Source: Streptomyces sp. NRRL B-24484 (GTDB taxonomy: Bacteria; Actinomycetota; Actinomycetes; Streptomycetales; Streptomycetaceae). From it: a stretch of 64,000 nucleotides of DNA. A program made the position numbers and the translations under genes. Below are positions 16,758 through 25,200 of the stretch, piece by piece (within the stretch, counting starts at the first letter, position 1; each line of letters opens with the position of its first letter). The notes under the pieces were generated by a model. The model was not told where the DNA came from, did no database searches, and worked only from the letters and a program-made list of their open reading frames with translations. The stretch is from assembly GCF_000717715.1 (NCBI RefSeq), contig NZ_JOAI01000034.1, positions 32,446-96,445 of the forward strand, written 5' to 3'.

Positions 16758-18116
16758 TCAGACGCCTGCCGCGGCGAGCACGGCCTCCATCCGGGCCCGT
16801 GGCAGCACGGGGTTGGCCGCCGCCGCGTCCGCGACCTCGGGGTCCCGGTCCGCCAGCAGGCGCTCCAGCAGCTCCGCGTCCGTGCGGGGATGCCGGGCCA
16901 CGGCGGCGCGGAGGGACGGCTCCTCGCCGGCGAGCCGCCGCAGCTGCCCGACGGGCAGGTCGGGGACCTTCAGGGCGAGGAGGCGCACCCGCGGGTCCGA
17001 CGCGTCCGTGAAGCCCCGCAGCTCCTGGAGCGGGAGGTTGGGGTGGTCCGCCAGGTACGGCGGGGTGCCGGAGACCTCGCCGTGGGCGCGGAGCAGCCGC
17101 AGGACGACCCGCGGCGGCGCTTCGGGCCGGTGGGCGGCCGCGATGCGCACCGACAGGTCCGGGTCGGCGTCCAGCCGCCGCCAGGCCTCGTCCGGCAGGT
17201 CCCGGCCGGCCGCGAGGACCCGCCGGAACACCGCGTGCGGGCAGTCGAGGTAGGTCAGCCGCTCCGCCAGCGGCGCGTCGCGCAGCCAGCCGGGCTCGTA
17301 CGAGGACCCGTCGAGGGCGACCCGGGCCTCGATGCTGCCGGCCGCCTTCTCGGCCTCGACCCGGGCGAGCAGCCGGTCCCGGAGTTCGGGGGTGACGGGC
17401 CGGCCGTACGCGACCGCGACGCACACGGCCGGGTCGGGGTCGTCCTGCAGTCGGGCCGCCATGCCGGCGGTCAGGTGGGGGTTGCCGGCCACCGCCCGCA
17501 ACACGGTGCGGTCCCCGGTCGCCAGCAGTTCGGCGAACCGGTCGGGTGTCAGGGGGAGACGACCCGCGACCAGGGCCCGGACGGCCGGGTCGGCGAGGCA
17601 GCGTTCGTGGTACTCCGCGGGGACGCCCGGCTGCTGGGCCCCGGCAGCGGCGGCCCGCACCCCGGGGTCCGGGTCGGTGAGCAGCGCCAGGTGCACGGGC
17701 ACCGGCCGGTCCGACCAGGCCCGCGCGACGGCTGCCCGCAGCTTCGGGTCCGGGGCGGCCGCCAGGCGCTCCGGCGGCCGGCCGTACACCTCGACGAGGT
17801 CGTCGATGTCCATCGGCAGCCCGAGCTCCACCCACTCCCGGAGGAGGTCCGCACGGGCGGTGCGGATCGCCGGGTCGGGGTGCTCTGCGATCCGGCGGCG
17901 CATCGCCGCGGAGACCCGCGGCCCGTGCAGGGACACCGCCGCCCTGCTGCCGCCGTGCGTCAGCAGCGCCTCGGCCACCGCGTCCGGCAGCCGCCCCGGA
18001 CGCGTCGCCAGACCGTGCCGGCCCGCCGGGTGCGCGGCCAGCCGCACGAGGACCTGCACCGGAGCGGCCGGATTCCGCGACAGCCCCGACAGGTGCGGCT
18101 GCTCGAGATGAACCAT
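16758..18116 (-). CDS. HEAT/LRV-like repeat protein
   Basis: A 452-residue soluble alpha-solenoid. It is built of ~23-residue repeats with the recurring pattern LxxDPDPxVRxAAA (LALLTDPDPGVRAAAAG, LQDDPDPAVCVAVAYG, LDADPDLSVRIAAAH, LADRDPEVADAAAAN). This resembles leucine-rich repeat variant or HEAT proteins that are common in streptomycetes. No enzyme motif is present, so it is presumably a scaffold or binding protein. The start at 18116 fits the divergent spacing. It is followed by the decarboxylase operon on the same strand after 447 bases, with no visible functional tie. Confidence 0.75.
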   Translation of the reverse strand: MVHLEQPHLSGLSRNPAAPVQVLVRLAAHPAGRHGLATRPGRLPDAVAEALLTHGGSRAAVSLHGPRVSAAMRRRIAEHPDPAIRTARADLLREWVELGLPMDIDDLVEVYGRPPERLAAAPDPKLRAAVARAWSDRPVPVHLALLTDPDPGVRAAAAGAQQPGVPAEYHERCLADPAVRALVAGRLPLTPDRFAELLATGDRTVLRAVAGNPHLTAGMAARLQDDPDPAVCVAVAYGRPVTPELRDRLLARVEAEKAAGSIEARVALDGSSYEPGWLRDAPLAERLTYLDCPHAVFRRVLAAGRDLPDEAWRRLDADPDLSVRIAAAHRPEAPPRVVLRLLRAHGEVSGTPPYLADHPNLPLQELRGFTDASDPRVRLLALKVPDLPVGQLRRLAGEEPSLRAAVARHPRTDAELLERLLADRDPEVADAAAANPVLPRARMEAVLAAAGV

Positions 18117-18206
18117 GCGTCCACGCTAGGCCCTCGGCCGGTGGGCTTTGAGGCCACCTCGGGCGTGCTGGCGGCCGCTGACCGTGCCGGACAGGCCGGG
18201 GCGGCG

Positions 18207-19112
18207 TCAGGGCAGGAGGACGGCCTTGCCACGGTTGCGGTGGGCCTCCAGGTCGGCGTGGGCCTGTGCGGCCTGCGCCAGCGGGTAGGTGCGCCAGATC
18301 GGGACGGTGAGCCTGCCCTCGGCGGCCAGGTGCACCAGCTCCGGCACGGACTCCTCGCCCTGGCCCGAGGTGCCGGCGCTGAAGCGGACGCCGTACCGGG
18401 CGGCGGCCCTGTCGGCGATGGTGAGGACGTGGTCGGCGTCGCCGACCAGGGCGACGGAGTCGGCGAGCACCCCGGCGCCGGAGGCGTCGAGGACGGCGTC
18501 GACCCCCTGCGGGGCCGCGGCCCGGACCCGCTCCACCCAGCCGTCGCCGTAGCGGACGGCGGTGGCGCCCAGGGCGGTGACGCGTTCGAGGTCGTGCTCG
18601 CCGGCCGTGCCCACGACGGTGACGCCGCGGGCGACCGCCAGCTGCACGGCGAGCACCCCGACGCTGCCGCCGGCGCCGTGGACGAGCAGGGTCTGCCCCT
18701 GCTCGACGCCGAGCTGGTCCAGCACCCGGTGCGCCGTCCGGCCGACCGTGACCAGCGAGGCGGCGGCCTCCCAGGACAGCGCGGGGGGCTTGGCCACGGG
18801 CCGGTCCAGCAGGGCGTACTCGGCGTAGCTGCCGCCCGTGGTGGACCCGAGGACCTCGTCCCCCACCGCCGCACCCGCCCGCTCGCCGACGGCGTCGACG
18901 ACCCCGGCCGCGTCCAGGCCGGGCACCACGGGGAAGCTCGCGGGGGCGACGGCGGCCATCAGGCCGGACCGGATCTTCAGGTCGAGCGGGTTCACGGAGG
19001 CGGCGCGCACCCGGATCCGGACCTGGCCCGGTCCGGGCTCCGGCGGGGTGACCTCCGACAGCTGCAGCACCTCGGGCGCGCCGTACTCGGAGAAGGTGAT
19101 CGCTTCGGACAT
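18207..19112 (-). CDS. NADPH:quinone-type zinc-independent alcohol dehydrogenase (MDR)
   Basis: A 301-residue medium-chain dehydrogenase/reductase of the quinone oxidoreductase branch. The N-terminal GroES-like domain contains VRAASVNPLDLKIRSG, and the Rossmann site is LLVHGAGGSVGVLAVQLA. The catalytic-zinc cysteine and histidine of true alcohol dehydrogenases are absent, as expected for this branch. It would reduce quinones or enones with NADPH. GGGAG precedes the ATG at 19112. It is divergent from the VOC gene. The physiological substrate is unknown. Confidence 0.88.
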   Translation of the reverse strand: MSEAITFSEYGAPEVLQLSEVTPPEPGPGQVRIRVRAASVNPLDLKIRSGLMAAVAPASFPVVPGLDAAGVVDAVGERAGAAVGDEVLGSTTGGSYAEYALLDRPVAKPPALSWEAAASLVTVGRTAHRVLDQLGVEQGQTLLVHGAGGSVGVLAVQLAVARGVTVVGTAGEHDLERVTALGATAVRYGDGWVERVRAAAPQGVDAVLDASGAGVLADSVALVGDADHVLTIADRAAARYGVRFSAGTSGQGEESVPELVHLAAEGRLTVPIWRTYPLAQAAQAHADLEAHRNRGKAVLLP

Positions 19113-19295
19113 CGGAACTCCCGGGGGGAAGCAGGGTGGACAGGGCCGCAGGTGCCCCGACCCACTCTGCTGCGGCCCGGGCGGAACCGCCGCCCGGAGC
19201 ACCGGCCCGGGCACCGGCCGGCGTCCCGGCCCGAACGGGGTGGGCGAAGAACCGGGCGCGACCCGGTGGTGTCCGGGGCGGGAAGGCCGGTCCGC

Positions 19296-19678
19296 ATGGT
19301 CTCGGTGGTGCAGAACTGGCGATCGACTGTGCGGATGCCTACGGGCTGGCCCGGTTCTGGAGCGCGGTGACCGGCCGGCCGCTGCATCCGGACGACCGAC
19401 CGGGTGATCCGGAGGTCCAGGTGGAACTGGCCGCCGGCACCTTCCTGTACTTCAACCAGGTGCCCGAGCCGAAGACGGTCAGGAACCGGGTCCACCTGTG
19501 TCTGCGTCCGGAGACCTCGCGCGACCGGGAGGTGGAACGGCTGCCGGGCCTCGGCGCCGCCCTCGTCGCCGACCGCCGGAACCCCGACGGCTCGGGCCGG
19601 GCGGTCCCGGCCGATCCCGAGGGCAACGAGTTCTGCGTCCTGCGCAGCGACTCCGACCGGGCCGCGCCGACGCCCTGA
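19296..19678 (+). pseudogene. VOC (glyoxalase-like) protein with N-terminal frameshift
   Basis: Residues after the first seven form a normal small VOC-fold protein (DCADAYGLARFWSAVTGRP, YFNQVPEPKTVRNRVHL, ADPEGNEFCVL). The expected start is the ATG at 19296, preceded by GGGAAGG and reading MVSVVQN, a start typical of this family. The rest of the protein lies one frame away: AAC is followed by TGGCGATC where NTG GCG ATC would be expected. A single missing base near 19316 would join the two into a 127-residue protein of standard length. No ATG or GTG of the downstream frame lies near the expected start; the nearest is a GTG at 19136. Either a real frameshift or a sequencing error. Confidence 0.7.
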
Positions 19679-19705
19679 CGGTGCCGTGACCGTCCTTCGC
19701 GGCTG

Positions 19706-20674
19706 TCAGAGCAGCACGGTGCAGCCGCGGTCGCGGAGGCCCGGCAGCCAGTCCGGCAGGACCTCGGGCTTCGTCCAGCGCAGGTCGAGCTTCTCCAGGG
19801 CGGGCAGGCCGGCGAGCGCGGCGGGCAGCTCGGTGATCCGGGTCGCCCGCAGGTCGAGGTGCCGCAGCCGGGTCAGCCCGGCCAGCGACTCCGGCAGCCG
19901 CCGCAGCGGGTTGTTCCGCAGGTCGAGGACGCGGAGTTCGGCCAGCCGGCCGATCCCGTCCGGCAGTTCGGTGAGGCGGTTGTCGGCGAGGTGCAGCTCG
20001 CACAGCGCCCGCAGCCGGCCGATGCCCTCCGGCAGCGCCGTCAACCGGTTCCGGTAGAGGCGCAGTTCGCGCAGGTTCGCGATACCGCCGAGGGCGTCGG
20101 GCAGTTCGGTGAGCCGGTTGTCGGTGAGGTTGAGGTAGCCGAGCCGGTGCAGGCGGCCGAGGCTCTCGGGGACGGCGGTGAACCCGTTGTCGCTGAGGTA
20201 GAGGCAGTCGGTGAGCCCGGTCAGTTCGCCGATGGCCGCGGGGATGTGGTCGAGGCGGTTGTGCCCGAGGTCGAGCATCCGCAGTCCGGTGAAGGCCCCG
20301 ATGCGGTCGGGCACGCCGGTGAGCTCGTTCTCGGCCAGGTTGAGCGAGTGCAGGCCGGTCAGCCGCCAGAGGGTGTCGGGGACGTCGGCGATGCCGTTGC
20401 CGCCGAGGCTCAGGTGGCGCAGGGCCGGTGCGTCGCCGAGTTCGGGCGGTACGGCGCCGATCCGGTTGCCGTACAGCAGCAGGGTGTGCAGCGCGGGCAG
20501 GGCCGCGACCGCCGCCGGCAGGTCGGTGAGCCGGTTGCCGTCCAGGTCGATCAGCCGCAGTCCCTCCTACGAGGCGAGGTCGGCGGGCCAGCGGGTGAGG
20601 CCGGCGTGCGGTGCGCGCAGGGCGGTCGGGGTGCCGTTCCGGTCACGGCGGAGGGCATCGGCCGGGAGGGTCAC
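19706..20674 (-). pseudogene. leucine-rich repeat protein interrupted by an in-frame TAG
   Basis: The frame encodes a typical bacterial LRR protein with about ten ~23-residue repeats (LxxLxLxxNxLxxLPxxI), ending CTVLL. A GTG start at 20674, with AGG eight bases upstream, gives MTLPADALRRDRNG and an N-terminal cap. At 20567-20569 codon 36 is TAG where the frame otherwise continues uninterrupted into LRLIDLDGNRLTDLP. Without suppression only 35 residues are made from this start; the next in-frame GTG (20314) would skip the first repeats. It could be a nonsense mutation or a base-call error (TAC to TAG). Confidence 0.75.
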
Positions 20675-20717
20675 GTGAACTGCCTTTCGGATGCGTGCGG
20701 TTGGTCCGACACCGTGC

Positions 20718-22199
20718 TCAACTGCGGTTCAGCGAACGGGTGACGCCGGCCAGGGTGGCGGTGGTGAGCAGCCAGCCCGCGGCGATCAGGGCGTAGCCGA
20801 GCCACTGGTGGAGGCCCGTCCAGTACCAGGCGGTGCGCTGCCCGAAGCCGCCGATCGGTACCAGCAGGTCGATCGTGTAGATCAGCGCGTTGAACGGCGC
20901 CCCCTGCCCGGCCTGGACGGGGGTGGGCGAGCCGTGCCGGAACGCCGCGGTGCCGGCGGCTATCAGCGCGGCCAGCCAGACCGCGGCCTGCCACGGGCGG
21001 TAGCCGTAACCGACCGTCGCGTCGAGCAGCCGGCCCCAGGTGCGGCCGAGCGGTCCCAGGGTGCGCCGGCGGCGGCGCTGCTTGGCCAGCAGCACCCGGC
21101 GGGCGTCGTCGTCGTGGCCGATCCGCCGGTACCAGGCGGCGAGTTGCTCGTACGGCTGCGGGGTGTAGCCGGGGGTGTGCTCCAGCCAGGCGAGGCGGTC
21201 GGCGAGGCCGGTGGCGCCCTGCAGCGAGGTGTAGCCGAGGCCGTCGAGCCGGGCGTCGGCGCTGCGGGCGTGCGCGTTGTCGTGCAGGACGGCGACCTGG
21301 GCGGCGCTCAGGTCGACGGTGCCCTCGGGGGCTGCGGCCGGGGTGAGGTGCAGGTCGCCGGCGGTGAGGCGGGTGGCGTCCAGGGCGGTGGTGCCGTCGC
21401 CGTGCAGGCGGGCGCCGTCCAGCGAGAGCCGGCTTCGGACGGTCGCTCCGGGCAGCTTCAGCACGCCGCGGGCGGTGAACCCCTCGGTGAGGATCATGGT
21501 GGAGGCGGTGAGGTCGTCCCCGGAGAAGGCCTCGCCGCCGGGGTTGTCGATCTCGGCGCCCTCCATGAACAGCCCGCCGCCGAAGTTCGCACCGACCAGG
21601 CGCAGTCCGCCTCGGGAGCGGAAGCCCTTCCGGGCGAAGCAGCCGCCCTCCATCACCAGTCCCCCGGCCCACAGCGACCAGGCCGGGGCGGCGGACGGCG
21701 CCCCGGGCTCCCCCGACTCCGCGGGCTCCAGCAGTTCCGAGGCGGTCAACCGGACTCCGCTCAGCCGGAGTTCACCGGTGACGTGGGCGCGGGTCAGGGT
21801 GAGCCGGCCCTCGATCACCGAGTCCTCGAAGAACAGGTTGCCGTCCACCCGCAGCAGCCAGCCGTCCAGGCCCGGCAGCCGGCAGTCGAGGAAGGAGGCC
21901 GAACGCATGGTGGCCCCGCGCAGCAGGACCTGCTGCTCGAAGGTGCACCCCCGCAGCTGCACCGGCAGCTCGACGGCGGCCCCGGTGAGATCCAGCTGCC
22001 CGGCGACGGTGGCACCGACGAGCCGCAGCCCGCCGACCCGCCCGCGGACGGCGGCCGGTCCCCCGCCCAGCAGCAGCGCGGCCACCACCTCGGCCCGGAC
22101 GACCGTGTCCGCCGCACCCCGCAGGTCCAGTTCCTCCCCGCGCGGGAACGCCTCCCACAGCCGCCGCTCCGCCTCACCCAGCTCCTCGTACGCCGGCAC
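20718..22199 (-). CDS. pentapeptide-like repeat membrane protein
   Basis: A 493-residue protein. Residues ~30-320 form a right-handed beta-helix-like array of short repeats (GRLTLTRAHVTGELRLSGV, GQLDLTGAAVELPVQLRG) similar to pentapeptide repeats. The C-terminal ~130 residues contain a basic stretch (KQRRRRRTLG) and three to four membrane helices (AAVWLAALIAAGTAAF, ALIYTIDLLVPIGGF, GYALIAAGWLLTTATLAG). Homologues in streptomycetes are often labelled oxidoreductase, but I see no cofactor motif. The pairing of a cytoplasmic beta-helix with a membrane anchor suggests a scaffold or sensor. It starts with GTG. Confidence 0.72.
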   Translation of the reverse strand: MPAYEELGEAERRLWEAFPRGEELDLRGAADTVVRAEVVAALLLGGGPAAVRGRVGGLRLVGATVAGQLDLTGAAVELPVQLRGCTFEQQVLLRGATMRSASFLDCRLPGLDGWLLRVDGNLFFEDSVIEGRLTLTRAHVTGELRLSGVRLTASELLEPAESGEPGAPSAAPAWSLWAGGLVMEGGCFARKGFRSRGGLRLVGANFGGGLFMEGAEIDNPGGEAFSGDDLTASTMILTEGFTARGVLKLPGATVRSRLSLDGARLHGDGTTALDATRLTAGDLHLTPAAAPEGTVDLSAAQVAVLHDNAHARSADARLDGLGYTSLQGATGLADRLAWLEHTPGYTPQPYEQLAAWYRRIGHDDDARRVLLAKQRRRRRTLGPLGRTWGRLLDATVGYGYRPWQAAVWLAALIAAGTAAFRHGSPTPVQAGQGAPFNALIYTIDLLVPIGGFGQRTAWYWTGLHQWLGYALIAAGWLLTTATLAGVTRSLNRS

Positions 22200-22270
22200 C
22201 CGCCACTCCCCCGTCCGGTTGACACCGGGTCAGGAGCGTAGTGGACGGGGCGGGGACGGCGGCGGGCCTG

Positions 22271-25200
22271 TCAGCCGAGCAGCCGTTCGCGGAGTGCCTC
22301 GGCCTTGCGGAGACCCCGTTCGACGGGCCACGGGACGTCCTCGGCGAGATCGCGGAGCAGCACGACCGCCTCGTCGAGGGCGGCCAGGGCGTCGGCCGAC
22401 TCCACCTCCGTCCCGGCCAGTACCCGGGCGACGGCGAAGCAGTACAGGACGTCGACGAGTTCCAGCGCGTGGGCCCGCGCGTCGAGCGCGACGAACCTCC
22501 GGGCGATCGGCACCGCCTTGGCCGTCACCCGCAGCCCTTCCTCGAAGCGGCCCACCTCGGCGAGCCGCAGGCCCTGCTGGGCCGTCGTAAGACCCAGGCC
22601 GCTGCTCACCGCCTCGGAGTCGGCTTCGGCGAGCCGGCCACTGATGGCGAGGGCCTCGGTGGCGGCCTCCAGGGCCCGGTCGGGATCCGCGGGTTCCACG
22701 GCCAGACAGACGCCGGTCGTGGCCAGGCAGGCGGCGAGCAGCGCCCCGTACCCCGCCTCACCCGCTTCGGCGAGCGGGCGGCACAGCGCCACCGCGCGCT
22801 CCAGGTGGGGCAGCGCCTCGTCGCGCCGTTCCAGGTCGGCCAGCACCGAGCCGGCGGCCAGCCCGGCCAGTACCCGTGCCACGGTCCGGAACGGGACGGT
22901 CTCGGGCAGGCGTTCCGCTCCAGCGACCGATGCGGTGACGAACGCCTCGGCCTCGTCCGGGCGGCCCAGCATGAGCAGGAGGAACCCGCGGGTGCGGCGG
23001 GCCAGGTCCAGGACGGGCTCGTGGGGAGCCGCCTCCTCGGCCGTCAGGCGCCCTCGACAGTCCTCGGCCTGATCCAGGACTGCCAGCGCCTCGGCCGGAC
23101 GCAGCCGGGTCAGCAGGACCTCGGCCAGCGAGCCCGACTCGGTGACGACGGCCACCTGCTCGACGACGCCCCCGCGCTCGGCCAGCCGACGGCGGACGGT
23201 GACGGCCTCACGCGCCGCCGCCTCGGCCTCGCCGTACCGCGCCAGCCTCGGCAGCAGGTTCCTCACCTGGGCCAGCGCGGCCGCCAACCGGTCGCCGTAG
23301 CGTTCCGGGTCGTCCTGTGCGAGGTCCCGCAGCACGTCCGCGGCCTCCGCGGCGGCCTCGGCCGCCTCGCGCCGCCTCCCGGCGCAGAAGGCGAAGGCGC
23401 CGAGCAACTCGAGCATGTCGACCAGCTCGGACGGCCCCGTCGACGACGGCGACCCGGCGTTCCGACGGGCCAGGCGCACAGCCCTCCGCAGCGGCGCGAC
23501 GGCCTCGTCGGGGCGGCCGAGCGCATCGAGGCACATGGCACGGCCGATCAGCAGCTCGATCACCACCGGGTAGAGCGCCTCGGTGGCGCCGGCGTAGCAC
23601 GCGAGCACCGTGTCGAGGAGCTCCAGCGCCTCGCCTGCCCGATCCGCAGTGACCAGCATGCAGCGAAGGTTCCGCAGCAGACCGGCGAAGTTCCGGGCGA
23701 TCGTGCGGGGCTGTGTCCTGGTGAGATCGTGGTAGGCGCCCGCCGCTTCCACGGCGGCGGTGATCGCGGCCTCCGCCCGGCCGTCCGCGGCGGACCAGGA
23801 AGCCAGTGTGGCGAGGCCCATCGCCCGGGACGACGCGAAGACGGCCGGGTGCTCGTCGTACAGCTCGGTGTAGATGCGTGCGGCTTCGCCGGCCGCCGCC
23901 AGTGCTCCTGCAGTGTCTCCGCAGTCCCCGCACTGGTTCGCCAGGGTGTTGAGCGACATGGCCAGCTCGTCGCGGTGACCGTCCCGCTGCGCGACGACCT
24001 CCCGGAAGAGCGCGACGGACCTAGCAGCGGCCTCCACCGCCTCCTCGCTCTGCCCGAGTTCGCCGAGGTCGGTCGCGAGGGAGTTCCGGGACCGGGCGAG
24101 TGAGGGCCGGTACATCTCGGGAAGTTCCCGGTACAGGCGCTCGCGGATCCCGATCACCCTCCGGGTCAGCAGCACCGCCTTGCGCCGGTCGCGCATCCGG
24201 CCGTGACAGTCGGCCAGGGTCCCCAATGCCATGGCCAGATCGGGGTCGTAGCCGTCCGGGTGCCGCTCGGCGAGCGGCTCGCACACCGCAACGGCCTCGG
24301 CAGCCGCATCGAGGGCCTCGCGGAAGTGGCCGACGGCGTTCAGCCGGATGGCGAGGTTGTTCAGGCGCAGCACGAGATCACCGGCGGCGCCGGGCACCTC
24401 GGCCAGGACGAGCCTGCGCTGGACGGCCACCGCCTCGGCCATGCTCTCCAGCGCCTCCGCGTGCAGGCCGAGGTCGCTCTGGGCCGACGACAGGACGCCA
24501 AGGGCGACGGCCAGTTGGTTGTGGGCACTGTCAGGGCCGGGATCGCCCGCCACCACGGAACGGTAGTGGGCGACCGCCTCGCCGGCCGGCCCCAGTGCCT
24601 CGCTGCGCCTCCCCACGGCGCCGAGGCAGCCCGACTTGTTGGTCAGTGCGGCCGCCAGGGGCACCCGGACGGCCTCCGGGTGGCTCGCCAGCAACGGTTC
24701 GAGCAGTTCCACGGCCTTCGCCGCGGCCGCCAGCGCGTCCGCGGGCCTGCCCGCATCGATGAGCCGGCCGGCCAGGCGCCGGTGCTCGACGCCCAGGGCG
24801 ATTCCGTCCTCGGCACTCCCGTTCCCGGCAGCCGTACGCAGCCGGATCATACGCTCGGTCAGGTTGACCGCCCACGGAACGAGCACGTGCGAACTGCGCG
24901 GCAGGTGGGCCGCCAGCACCTCCAGTACCGCCAGTGGGGTCTCCGGGGAATCGACCCGCTGCTGCAGGGCGTCCACCAGCGGCTGCGGCCGCTCCACCTG
25001 GGTGGCCACGTCCATGGTGGCCGTCCCGAGCCGTCCGACGTGACGGACACACAGATCGGTGATCAGGTCGTCGAGCGTGCCGAGCAGCGGCGGGTGTGCG
25101 GCAGCACGGGCGAGCACCGTGAGCGCCCGGACCGACATCCGGCCGGGCTCCACCTCGGCGAGCAGACTGTCGACGAACTCGGGGTCGGAGAGGACGTGCC

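Noticed and set aside
16476-19370. A 964-codon plus-strand frame covering the HEAT-like and MDR genes
   Set aside because: Antisense to two well-supported genes. The apparent GGAGGAG plus ATG near 16620-16640 leads only into this shadow frame.
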